A stretch of DNA of 64,000 nucleotides from Comamonas testosteroni (GTDB lineage Bacteria > Pseudomonadota > Gammaproteobacteria > Burkholderiales > Burkholderiaceae_C): NCBI RefSeq assembly GCF_014076415.1, contig NZ_CP043568.1, positions 4,092,001 to 4,156,000 of the forward strand, written 5' to 3'. Made by a program: the position numbers and the translations under genes. This document shows positions 29,770 to 37,560 of the stretch, in pieces (position 1 is the first letter of the stretch; every line of letters starts with the position of its first letter). The notes below the pieces were generated by a model. It did no database searches. It was given only the letters and a program-made list of their open reading frames with translations, and was not told the DNA's origin.

Positions 29770-32700
29770 TCACTGCGCAGACAGGCTCAACTGGGCACGT
29801 GGCGTCCAGTCCTTGTCCTGCACATCCAGCTTTGGAGCTCCCAGGAACAGACGCTCCAGCGGCAGCTGTTGCGTTGCCAGATAGTCCCGCACAGCCACGC
29901 CGCGCGCCAACGCCAGCTCGCGCATGGCATCGTCGGGCACCTTGATGCTGGCCACCAGCAGCGCCGTCATCTGGTCAGCAGGCAGGTCCTTGGCCATTCC
30001 GACCATGTTGCGGGGCTTTTTGATGTCGGCACGACCGTAAACGGCCTTGAGCAGAGCTGGGCGCTCGGCTTCGCTGAACTCCATAACCTCGTCGCCCCCC
30101 TTGCCTTCGCGAATCGCGTTGCGGCGCTTTTGAGCCAGCAGCAGACGATCCAGCTCTTCAGTCTTCCAGGCCTCCTTGTCTTCCGCCTCACGCGACTCTC
30201 CCACCACCGTCATCTTGAGCGCCGGGCGGTCATTGAGTGCCTTGACGATCTTGGCCAGTTGCTCCCGGGCCTTGCCGTCGAGCTTGGCACTGCCCGGAGC
30301 AAAGTTGACTGCGCCCGACTCGTCGCCACCCGAGAACGCTCCCGACAGCAGCGCAAACGGCGCAGTCACGGCCTTCATGATGATGTTGCCGATCACCTTG
30401 AAGATGATGGGCGCCAGACGGAACTGCGGGTCGTTGAGCGAGCCGCTCAGAGGCACATCGAGATCGATCACGCCGTTGCGGTCGGACAACAGGGCCACAG
30501 CCAGCTTGACGGGCAGCGATGCGGGCGCGCCTTCCACCTTGTCGCCGAAGGTCAGTTGGCGCAGCACCAGCTTGTTCGACGCCGTGAGCTGCCCATCAGG
30601 CTGCACCTTGTAGTTCACATCCATATAGAGCTTGCCGCGCTCGATGCCATAGCCCGCATACTTGATGGAGTATGGCGACAGCGGCGATAGCTCCAGGTCA
30701 TTCATCTGGGCGCGCACATCCAGCGCCAGAGGCTTGGCCAGCGGGTTGACCTTGCCGCTGATATCGAGCTTCGCCGTGCCCTGGGCCTTGCCCTTGATTT
30801 CAAGATCGGCCATTTGCGGCTCGACCTGGCCTGCAGGAGCCTGCGAAGAGAAGGCGCTCAGACGGCCGGTCAGCTCGCTCAGATCGGCCGAGTAGTTGGG
30901 CTGAATGAAGTAGTCGGAGAACTGTACCTTGCCGCCCGTCAACACAATGGGCCCGACCTTGACGATGGGCGCGGGGCCCGCATCTTCGGGCTTTGCAGGC
31001 TCGGCCACGGGCTTGCCGAGCTCGGGCTTCTCGCCGGCAGCCGCCTTGGCGTTAGCCTCTTCGTTCTGCGCGACGGACTCCTCGGATTTTTCGGTCTTCA
31101 GGATGTCCTGCAGATTGATACGGCCGTTGCGCTGCACGATGACGCGCGCAAAAAAGTCGCTCAGCGCGGTTTCGCGCACGCTCACTCGCAGCGGCTGGGC
31201 CGGTTGCATATTCAGGTCCAGGCCGCGCACGACCAGTGTTTTCCAGGCCAGCAAATCATCGCCCAGGCCCAGGCCGGTGCGCGCGGCCAGTGCCTTGGCA
31301 CGGTCTGCCGTGGAGTCATTGAGCACCGCCGTCAGCGCGCCCTTGGCGGTACTGGGCTTGCCCACCTCCTCCTGCACCGGAGCTGCAAGCGTGGAGCGTA
31401 CGCGCAGGTCGTTGAGTTCCACATCGCCCGACACAGACAGCTGCGGCCCCTTGGCATGGGCCAGATAGTTAAGCTTGCCCCGGAAGTTGCCGTCGGCACG
31501 TACCAGGTCGACATTGAGCTTGTGACCGAAATACGGCTCCAGCGCATGCAACGGCACGGCACGGGCCTGCAACTGACCCTGAGCCGAAACGGGAGTCAGA
31601 CCCAACTGCCCCTTGAACTGAACATGACCAGCTTGCACACGGCGACCGGCAGCGAGCTGGGCCGAGACCTCCAGCGGAGTCGGCGCCGCCTTGGCTGCGA
31701 GAGGCTCGAAAGCACCCAGGCGTACGCGCAATGCGCTCACATCCAGCTGCACAGGCCGTGCATTCCCGCCTTGCACAGGTGCCGCATCGCGAAACTGCAG
31801 CGCACCACCATCCACGGCAATCGCTGCCAGCTTCACCGACCAGGGCTTGCCCGGCTCCGCCTTGCTGTCCTTCGTTGCAGGCTTGGCTGCAGGCGCCGCC
31901 ACGGGCAACCAGCGCTCGTACATCCAGTGCCCTTGTGCATCACGCAGAGCAGCGAGCTGCGGCTTCTGTACGGCAATGGCCTCCACCTGCACCTGCCGGG
32001 CAGCAAGATCGACCTGAACGCCGCTGACCTTGATCTGCTCGATATTGACAGGGGCCTGCTTGTCCTGCAGTTGCAGCTTGTCGGCGGTCAGCTCTGCCAC
32101 CTCCGCCACCACCCCGCCCTCACCCCAGGAGATCCGGGCATCGGTGCCCAGCATGGCGCTGAGCTGCGGCTTGAAGTGCGCTTCCAAATAGGGCTGAACC
32201 CATTGCAGCGGCATCTGCTGCAGCTTGAGATTGAGCTTGCCCGCCTTGTCCGTGGCTTCCCCATCCACAACCAGCCTGGCCGCCCCTTCCGCCCGGGCCT
32301 GCTCAGCCGCTTGCAGACCCGCAGTGGCCGTCAGTTGCAAAGGCGCATTCATGGGCCAAGCCAGATTCCTGGCCTGCAGCATCAAAGGGGCCAGAGTCAG
32401 GGCTGCAGGTGCCGCGCCTGTAGCCGCATCCCTCCAATGCACTGTAGCGCCATCAATATCGAACTGCTTCACGCTCACTGCGAGGGACTGGGCGGGCGTC
32501 TCGGCCTTGCCCCCCGCCTGGACCGAAGCCTCGGTGCCGGAGGAATCAGACTCAGGTTCTGCATTCTCGGCGGGCGCTGCCGCAGCGGCGGACGGCGCAT
32601 TCAGCCCCAACCAGTTGATCACGCCTTGCGCATTGCGGCTGGCATGAATCTCGGGTTTGACCCAGCGCACAGTCTCAAGCGCAATCTGGTTTTGCAGAGG

Positions 32701-33666
32701 CTGAGCATTCTGGAGCTGCAGCTCCAGCGCCTCAAAGTTCAGCAGCGGTGCACTCTGGCGGTCTTGCAATGCCACATTGCTCAAGGCCAGCTTGCCGCTG
32801 ATGCTGACCACAGGCTGGTCTTTTTGCTCGAAGCTGATCTGCAGATCCGTATCGAGCACTCCAGAGAGGGGTTGCACGGGAACGCTGGCAGGCACATAAC
32901 CCAGGTAAGGAGCCAGATCGATATGCTCCCATTTGAGTTGCATCGCCGTCTGGCGGGTCTCGGTGAACGGCGTGCTCTCGCCCGACGTGTCGAACTTGCT
33001 GCCGTTGAGATCGAAAGCCAGATGCGGCAGCACCTTGATCTCGCGCTTGGACGCCAGATTGCTGATGAAAGGAATGCTCAGCTGCAAGTCCTTGAGTTCA
33101 TGCTTGCGCTGCACAAACTCGTCATTGAGTTGGACACGGCCATCACGCAATGCAATGTTATAGAGCGCAAAGCTCACGGGCTTGGACGGCTCTTCCTTAT
33201 CTGGCTCGGAGAGCCTGGCAATCACATCGTCGATATCGAGCCTGCCCAGTGAATGCTGGGTCAGTCGCACCACCGGGGCATCGACCTCGATTGCATCCAG
33301 CACAGGAGCGAGCCTGAACAAGGACTGCGCACTGGCATTGATGAAGATGCGCTTGATCTCCAGCTGAGGCTCCGCTGACGACTTCAGATCTTTTTGCTCT
33401 GAAATGCTTTCCGCATCGGAACCATCAGCTACTTTTTTTATAGCTTTATCAATCACCAGATCATGCAAGGTGATGGACATGGCCCAGGGAGCAAACTCGA
33501 TCCTGCCTACATGCACGCCACGCCCCAGCTTCTCGGAAGCCTGTTTTTCCAGCTGGCTCTTGGCGACCCAAGGCACTACTGCCCAGAGCAGCAGCCATAA
33601 CAGCAAAAGAGCAAGAACAGACCAGATCAGCCGACGAAGCCAGCGATTCGATGTGAGCAAGGACAT
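29770..33666 (-). CDS. DUF748 / AsmA-superfamily envelope protein
   Basis: 1298 residues from the ATG at 33666 (MSLLTSNRWLRRLIWSVLALLLLWLLLWAVVPW). One N-terminal membrane anchor (about 12-31) is followed by a very long beta-rich region with the AsmA/TamB-type repeating pattern (LEKQASEKLGRGVHVGRIEFAP, ALYNIALRDGRVQLNDEF, PIVLTGGKVQFSDYFIQPNYSADLSELTGRLS). The final 250 residues include FAPGSAKLDGKAREQLAKIVKALNDRPALKMTVVG, an OmpA-like turn. By family knowledge, such proteins span the periplasm and may ferry phospholipid or support the outer membrane; the role here is inferred only. No ribosome-binding site is obvious. Confidence 0.85.
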   Translation of the reverse strand: MSLLTSNRWLRRLIWSVLALLLLWLLLWAVVPWVAKSQLEKQASEKLGRGVHVGRIEFAPWAMSITLHDLVIDKAIKKVADGSDAESISEQKDLKSSAEPQLEIKRIFINASAQSLFRLAPVLDAIEVDAPVVRLTQHSLGRLDIDDVIARLSEPDKEEPSKPVSFALYNIALRDGRVQLNDEFVQRKHELKDLQLSIPFISNLASKREIKVLPHLAFDLNGSKFDTSGESTPFTETRQTAMQLKWEHIDLAPYLGYVPASVPVQPLSGVLDTDLQISFEQKDQPVVSISGKLALSNVALQDRQSAPLLNFEALELQLQNAQPLQNQIALETVRWVKPEIHASRNAQGVINWLGLNAPSAAAAAPAENAEPESDSSGTEASVQAGGKAETPAQSLAVSVKQFDIDGATVHWRDAATGAAPAALTLAPLMLQARNLAWPMNAPLQLTATAGLQAAEQARAEGAARLVVDGEATDKAGKLNLKLQQMPLQWVQPYLEAHFKPQLSAMLGTDARISWGEGGVVAEVAELTADKLQLQDKQAPVNIEQIKVSGVQVDLAARQVQVEAIAVQKPQLAALRDAQGHWMYERWLPVAAPAAKPATKDSKAEPGKPWSVKLAAIAVDGGALQFRDAAPVQGGNARPVQLDVSALRVRLGAFEPLAAKAAPTPLEVSAQLAAGRRVQAGHVQFKGQLGLTPVSAQGQLQARAVPLHALEPYFGHKLNVDLVRADGNFRGKLNYLAHAKGPQLSVSGDVELNDLRVRSTLAAPVQEEVGKPSTAKGALTAVLNDSTADRAKALAARTGLGLGDDLLAWKTLVVRGLDLNMQPAQPLRVSVRETALSDFFARVIVQRNGRINLQDILKTEKSEESVAQNEEANAKAAAGEKPELGKPVAEPAKPEDAGPAPIVKVGPIVLTGGKVQFSDYFIQPNYSADLSELTGRLSAFSSQAPAGQVEPQMADLEIKGKAQGTAKLDISGKVNPLAKPLALDVRAQMNDLELSPLSPYSIKYAGYGIERGKLYMDVNYKVQPDGQLTASNKLVLRQLTFGDKVEGAPASLPVKLAVALLSDRNGVIDLDVPLSGSLNDPQFRLAPIIFKVIGNIIMKAVTAPFALLSGAFSGGDESGAVNFAPGSAKLDGKAREQLAKIVKALNDRPALKMTVVGESREAEDKEAWKTEELDRLLLAQKRRNAIREGKGGDEVMEFSEAERPALLKAVYGRADIKKPRNMVGMAKDLPADQMTALLVASIKVPDDAMRELALARGVAVRDYLATQQLPLERLFLGAPKLDVQDKDWTPRAQLSLSAQ

Positions 33667-33912
33667 GGGCAATTGTTATTGATGCAGAGATTGAAAGCCT
33701 TCCAAGACTCTCAGGGGCGGGACCCGCCACGCACCCGAAACACCACTGTACCTTGAGCGTACCCTGGTGTATCTAGATTGCGCTCCATATATAGATAGAG
33801 GCAAGAGGCGTTTCCAGGGAGAAGTTTGCGCTATCGGAATACCCGCCAGAGGCAGATGAGCGCGAAAAAATGCAAACAATGCGCTGCAGAAAAAGACATC
33901 GCCGGAAATGAC

Positions 33913-33976
33913 AAAGCCCGGAAGTGGAGAAACCGACTTCCGGGCTTTACGGCCGGTACCAGACCGGGCCGTTTTT
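33913..33976 (+). terminator. Tandem terminator-like hairpins with no assigned gene
   Basis: First hairpin: perfect 13-bp stem AAAGCCCGGAAGT/ACTTCCGGGCTTT (33913-33925 and 33936-33948). The second starts at the next base: ACGGCC/GGCCGT with a further GGT/ACC step and one bulged G (33949-33972), followed by TTTTT. The T run shows plus-strand use. Nothing recognisable is encoded upstream on plus, so these may end a non-coding transcript. Confidence 0.55.
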
Positions 33977-34267
33977 CGCGGTTCAAGGAGGGTGTGGTCC
34001 TTGCCGCTGGAAGCAACGATTGCTCCCTTTTGTGCCTCAAGCGAAGATAAAGAGCAAGTGCCAACAGCCCATGGAATCAAAGGCCTCGGCGGAGTTTGCT
34101 TTTCCTTTCCTTTGGCAAGCACCTGCAACGTGCAGGCAGATTCACTATATCTGTGCTCGTGTAGGGCTACCAGGCTTTTTGCACTTTATTTCGCCTTGAT
34201 GACAAATAAAACGATGTGAGCGTATACACCTCTTGAATCCGTGATTTTTTGCTGTAATTTTTTGAGC

Positions 34268-34289
34268 AAACTGTACATTCATACAGTTT
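34268..34289. promoter_or_regulatory. LexA-like operator (SOS box)
   Basis: Perfect 8-base arms AAACTGTA (34268-34275) and TACAGTTT (34282-34289) around CATTCA. This contains the CTGT-N8-ACAG core of LexA boxes used in beta- and gammaproteobacteria. It sits in AT-rich DNA just before TATATAAA (34291-34298), where a repressor would cover a promoter. The regulated transcript is not identified. Confidence 0.5.
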
Positions 34290-34328
34290 TTATATAAATT
34301 TAAAATCTAAGAAGCATTCTTGTTAGTG

Positions 34329-34358
34329 TTGACTGAATATTTAGGGCGCTTCTAGAAT
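34329..34358 (+). promoter_or_regulatory. Sigma-70 type promoter for the transglycosylase gene
   Basis: TTGACT (34329-34334), 18-base spacer, TAGAAT (34353-34358). The predicted transcript starts near 34365 and has a leader of about 170 bases before the ATG at 34537. Confidence 0.5.
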
Positions 34359-34365
34359 CCGCCAG

Positions 34366-34386
34366 CGCTCGAAATGAGCGTTTTTT
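34366..34386 (+). terminator. Short terminator-like hairpin in the leader region
   Basis: Stem CGCTC/GAGCG with loop GAAAT (34366-34380), followed by six T. It lies at the very start of the transcript from the TTGACT promoter, so it is more likely to end a transcript starting further upstream, near the LexA-like site. Confidence 0.5.
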
Positions 34387-34420
34387 GTTTCCGCTGCCTC
34401 ACGACTGAGCAGACCGATCG

Positions 34421-34440
34421 GCGCCCCAAGGGGCGCTTTT
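34421..34440 (+). terminator. Terminator-like hairpin in the transglycosylase leader
   Basis: Stem GCGCCC/GGGCGC with loop CAAG (34421-34436), followed by TTTT. It lies between the predicted transcription start and the gene, so it could act as an attenuator. Confidence 0.5.
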
Positions 34441-34536
34441 AATCGGCCCGCAGCAAACCTCATCGGCCAGTTGTCCTGGTTGCACCACGAGATTGATCCG
34501 GTGCGACCTCGGGCGATAGCCAAGAAAGGACAAGCT

Positions 34537-35370
34537 ATGCCAGCGTCAGGAAAATTAATCGCCTCCGCGCGAACGTTGGGCCATAAGACGGCTCACGGTT
34601 TTCTTGCTCTCACTCACAACGGTTTCGCCCTGCTGGGCTTGGCCGTGGCCATTTCGGCCCTGATTTTGATCTCTCGTCCGGACCTGCGTCTGGCCGGTGC
34701 AACCGAGCTGCGCGAGTGGCTCGACACACGCCTGCCCGCAAGCACTGTTGTGGCCGCCGCCGATGTCGAAGAAGCTCCCGCTTCCGCCAGCATCGTCGTC
34801 GCCAGCGACCGCGCCACGGCCGTCAATCCCAAGAACCTCCCCAAGGAGCAGGCGGCTGTGGCCTACTGGCTCAGCAAAAAGTACCGCGTGGCACCCGAGC
34901 CGATTGCCGCCCTGGTCAGCGAAGCCTATGCCCAGGGCAAAGCCAACAAGCTGGATCCGACGCTGATTCTGGCCATCATGGCCATTGAATCGAGCTTCAA
35001 CCCGTTTGCCCAAAGTTCGGTCGGCGCCCAGGGCCTGATGCAGGTGATGACTTCCGTGCACACCGACAAGTACGAAAGCTTTGGCGGCCAGCACGCGGCC
35101 TTCGACCCCGTGACCAATCTCAAGGTCGGCGTCAAGGTGCTCAAGGAATGCATTGCACGCGCCGGCTCCATCGAGGGTGGCCTGCGCTATTACGTGGGCG
35201 CAGCCAATCTTCCTTCGGACGGCGGCTATGCTGCCAAGGTGCTTGCCGAACACCAGCGCCTGCGCCAGGGCGTGGGTCTGCAGGCCAGCCCGCTGATGAC
35301 GGCCAAGTCCGACGAAGCCACCAAGGTCTCTCACGCTCAGCAAGTGGCACTGGCCAACTCCAACCTCTAA
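34537..35370 (+). CDS. Membrane-anchored lytic transglycosylase (SLT domain)
   Basis: 277 residues. An N-terminal membrane anchor (about 27-47, NGFALLGLAVAISALILIS) is followed by a Ala/Val-rich linker and a C-terminal SLT domain with catalytic Glu151 in ILAIMAIESSFNPFAQSSVGAQGLMQVM and the GLRYYVGAANL motif. It would cleave glycan strands of peptidoglycan in the periplasm, forming 1,6-anhydromuramic ends. The ATG at 34537 has AAAGGAC seven bases upstream; the frame from 34471 is not used. A 170-base structured leader precedes it. Confidence 0.9.
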   Translation: MPASGKLIASARTLGHKTAHGFLALTHNGFALLGLAVAISALILISRPDLRLAGATELREWLDTRLPASTVVAAADVEEAPASASIVVASDRATAVNPKNLPKEQAAVAYWLSKKYRVAPEPIAALVSEAYAQGKANKLDPTLILAIMAIESSFNPFAQSSVGAQGLMQVMTSVHTDKYESFGGQHAAFDPVTNLKVGVKVLKECIARAGSIEGGLRYYVGAANLPSDGGYAAKVLAEHQRLRQGVGLQASPLMTAKSDEATKVSHAQQVALANSNL

Positions 35371-35393
35371 GCGGCAGATCCCTGCATTTCTCA

Positions 35394-35417
35394 AGCTGGC
35401 TGCGGCCAGCTTTTTTT
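35394..35417 (+). terminator. Terminator after the transglycosylase gene
   Basis: Stem AGCTGGC/GCCAGCT (35394-35400 and 35405-35411), loop TGCG, then a run of seven T. Confidence 0.85.
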
Positions 35418-35484
35418 ATGCCCCGGCCAGGGCCTGCGGGAAAAACGGGCATAGGCTCTGCAGCCATGCCGGCTCAGCTACACT

Positions 35485-35640
35485 AGCGGGTGTACGCAAC
35501 TGGCGATAGGCGCAGAATTTTCTGCCGCTGACGTGGAATCCGGCAGACTGCAAGGTCTGTGAACCACCGGGGAGCGTACCGCCCAGAGCCGCAGCGACTG
35601 CAGCCTGCAAGCGTTTCAGCCGTTCGCCTGGGCAGCCCTT
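35485..35640 (+). ncRNA. ZTP (pfl) riboswitch upstream of glyA
   Basis: The conserved blocks of the pfl RNA occur in order: GTACGCAACTGGCGATA (35492-35508), GTGGAATCC (35533-35541), ACCACCGGGGAGCGTACC (35563-35580) and, after a variable linker, the pseudoknot block CGCCTGGGCA (35625-35634). GTACGC pairs with GCGTAC to close the first helix. The family binds ZTP/ZMP (AICAR nucleotides), which build up when 10-formyl-THF is short, and switches on one-carbon genes. It ends about 35 bases before glyA, fitting control of glyA initiation or a nearby hairpin. Confidence 0.88.
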
Positions 35641-35675
35641 GGCCTCAAGGGAATTTCTAAGTTCACAGGACTGCC

Positions 35676-36923
35676 ATGTTTCAACGCACCGATACCGTCG
35701 CGAAAGTCGACCCCGAACTGTTTGCAGCTATTGAAGCTGAAAACCATCGTCAGCAAGAGCACATCGAGCTGATTGCCAGCGAGAACTACTGCTCGCCCGC
35801 CGTGATGGAAGCCCAGGGCTCCCAGCTGACCAACAAGTACGCCGAAGGCTACCCTGGCAAGCGCTACTACGGCGGCTGCGAGCATGTGGACGTGGTCGAG
35901 CAACTGGCCATTGACCGCATCAAGCAGATCTTTGGCGCCGAAGCCGCCAACGTGCAACCCAATTCCGGCTCTCAAGCCAATCAGGCAGTGCTGATGGCTT
36001 TTGCCAAGCCAGGCGACACCATTCTGGGCATGAGCCTGGCCGAAGGCGGTCACCTGACCCACGGCATGGCGCTGAACATGTCCGGCAAATGGTTCAAGGC
36101 CGTCTCCTATGGCCTGAACGCCGACGAAGCCATCGACTACGACAAGCTCGAAGAACTGGCCCGTGAACACAAGCCCCGCATCATCGTGGCCGGCGCTTCT
36201 GCCTACGCCCTGCGCATCGACTTCGAGCGCTTCGCAAGAATAGCCAAGGAAGTCGGCGCCATCTTCTGGGTGGACATGGCCCACTATGCCGGTCTGATCG
36301 CCGCAGGCGTGTACCCCAACCCCGTGCCCCACGCCGACGTGGTCACCACCACCACTCACAAGAGCCTGCGCGGCCCCCGTGGCGGCGTGATCCTGATGAA
36401 GGCCGAGCACGAGAAGGCCATCAACAGCGCCATCTTCCCCGGCCTGCAAGGCGGCCCCCTGATGCATGTCATCGCCGGCAAGGCCGTGGCGTTCAAGGAA
36501 GCCCTGACTCCCGAGTTCAAGGCCTACCAGGAACAGGTCGTGAACAACGCCAAGGTGTTTGCCGAAACGCTGACCGAGCGCGGTCTGCGCATCGTCTCCG
36601 GCCGCACCGAAAGCCACGTGATGCTGGTGGACCTGCGCGCCAAGGGCATTACCGGCAAGGCAGCCGAAGCGGCCCTGGGTCTGGCTCACATCACCGTGAA
36701 CAAGAACGCCATCCCCAACGACCCCGAGAAGCCCTTCGTGACCAGCGGCATCCGTATCGGCACCCCTGCCATGACCACCCGTGGTTTCGGCGAGGAAGAA
36801 GCCCGCATCACCGCCAATCTGGTGGCCGATGTGCTGGACAAGCCCGAAGACGAAGCCAATCTGGCCGCCGTGCGCGCCAAGGTGGCCGCGCTGACCGCCA
36901 AGTTCCCTGTCTACAGCAAGTAA
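35676..36923 (+). CDS. glyA: Serine hydroxymethyltransferase
   Basis: Interconverts serine and glycine with tetrahydrofolate, the main source of one-carbon units. 415 residues; PLP fold type I with Lys229 in [17 protein letters not shown], the start [49 protein letters not shown], and [14 protein letters not shown] near the C-terminus. The upstream ZTP riboswitch ties its expression to folate status. nrdR follows 21 bases later and is probably cotranscribed. Confidence 0.98.
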   Translation: MFQRTDTVAKVDPELFAAIEAENHRQQEHIELIASENYCSPAVMEAQGSQLTNKYAEGYPGKRYYGGCEHVDVVEQLAIDRIKQIFGAEAANVQPNSGSQANQAVLMAFAKPGDTILGMSLAEGGHLTHGMALNMSGKWFKAVSYGLNADEAIDYDKLEELAREHKPRIIVAGASAYALRIDFERFARIAKEVGAIFWVDMAHYAGLIAAGVYPNPVPHADVVTTTTHKSLRGPRGGVILMKAEHEKAINSAIFPGLQGGPLMHVIAGKAVAFKEALTPEFKAYQEQVVNNAKVFAETLTERGLRIVSGRTESHVMLVDLRAKGITGKAAEAALGLAHITVNKNAIPNDPEKPFVTSGIRIGTPAMTTRGFGEEEARITANLVADVLDKPEDEANLAAVRAKVAALTAKFPVYSK

Positions 36924-36944
36924 ATCCTGCTGCACTGAGCTGCC

Positions 36945-37427
36945 ATGAAGTGCCCCTTCTGCAACCACCCGGACACGCAAGTGGTTGAAACCCGGGAGTC
37001 CGAGGACGGGGGCTTCATCCGCCGCCGCCGCCGCTGTGGCGGCTGCGACAAGCGCTTCACGACCTACGAGCGCCCCGAGGTCAGCTTTCCGACCGTGGTC
37101 AAGAGAGACGGCCGCCGTATCGAATACGAGCGCGCCAAGCTGCAAGGCTCTTTTCAGATCGCGCTGCGCAAGCGCCCCGTGAGCACCGAGCTCATCGATG
37201 CCGCCATAGAGCGCATCGAGGACAGGCTGCTCAATCTGGGCCAGCGTGAAATCGATTCCAGCCGCCTCGGCGAGTTGGTGATGGATGAACTCAAGGGCCT
37301 GGACAAGGTCGGCTATATCCGCTTTGCCAGCGTCTACCGCAGCTTCGAGGATGTGGACGACTTCAAGAACATCATGGATGAGGTTCGCAGTCCCAAGGCC
37401 AAGGCCGCCAGAAAGCCCCAGGCCTGA
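36945..37427 (+). CDS. nrdR: Transcriptional repressor NrdR
   Basis: Represses ribonucleotide reductase genes in response to ATP/dATP. 160 residues: zinc ribbon with Cys3, Cys6, Cys31 and Cys34 ([18 protein letters not shown]), then an ATP-cone ([37 protein letters not shown]). The downstream tail is basic. Adjacent to glyA, as in many beta- and gammaproteobacteria. A terminator follows 13 bases after the stop. Confidence 0.97.
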   Translation: MKCPFCNHPDTQVVETRESEDGGFIRRRRRCGGCDKRFTTYERPEVSFPTVVKRDGRRIEYERAKLQGSFQIALRKRPVSTELIDAAIERIEDRLLNLGQREIDSSRLGELVMDELKGLDKVGYIRFASVYRSFEDVDDFKNIMDEVRSPKAKAARKPQA

Positions 37428-37440
37428 CCGCCGCCATGCC

Positions 37441-37464
37441 AAAAGCCACCCGAGGGTGGCTTTT
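37441..37464 (+). terminator. Terminator after nrdR
   Basis: Perfect 10-bp stem AAAAGCCACC/GGTGGCTTTT (37441-37450 and 37455-37464), loop CGAG, followed by GTTTTG. Confidence 0.85.
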
Positions 37465-37526
37465 GTTTTGCGCGCCTGACGACAGGCATTCGCTATTAAT
37501 TTATGAGCATATAGTGCTTAATTTCA

Positions 37527-37560
37527 AAGGAAATCAGATAGGTTATTATCTGATTTCCTT
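37527..37560 (-). terminator. 14-bp hairpin overlapping the 5'-nucleotidase stop codon
   Basis: Perfect stem AAGGAAATCAGATA/TATCTGATTTCCTT (37527-37540 and 37547-37560) with a six-base loop. On the minus strand it begins inside the TAA stop (37559-37561) and is followed by AT-rich DNA without a clean T run. Confidence 0.55.

Larger units (their letters stand above)
33667..34328. other. Non-coding region of about 660 bases with palindromes and hairpins
   Basis: No open frame here has both a ribosome-binding site and a recognisable product. It holds two back-to-back terminator-like hairpins (33913-33948 and 33949-33976), a small hairpin CCTGCA/TGCAGG near 34122-34136, and a LexA-like palindrome in an AT-rich stretch (34268-34289). 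AT content rises sharply after about 34140, unlike the flanking genes. A non-coding RNA gene is possible, but I recognise no known RNA family. Confidence 0.5.

Noticed and set aside
33859..34050. A 64-codon plus-strand frame starting MSAKKCKQC
   Set aside because: No clear ribosome-binding site, and two terminator hairpins lie inside it; no homologous family recognised.
33676..34128. A 150-codon minus-strand frame beginning MQVLAKGKEK
   Set aside because: No ribosome-binding site, composition unlike the neighbouring genes, no recognisable domain.
34365..34536. A c-di-AMP or c-di-GMP riboswitch ahead of the transglycosylase
   Set aside because: The conserved blocks of either class are not present; only generic hairpins are.
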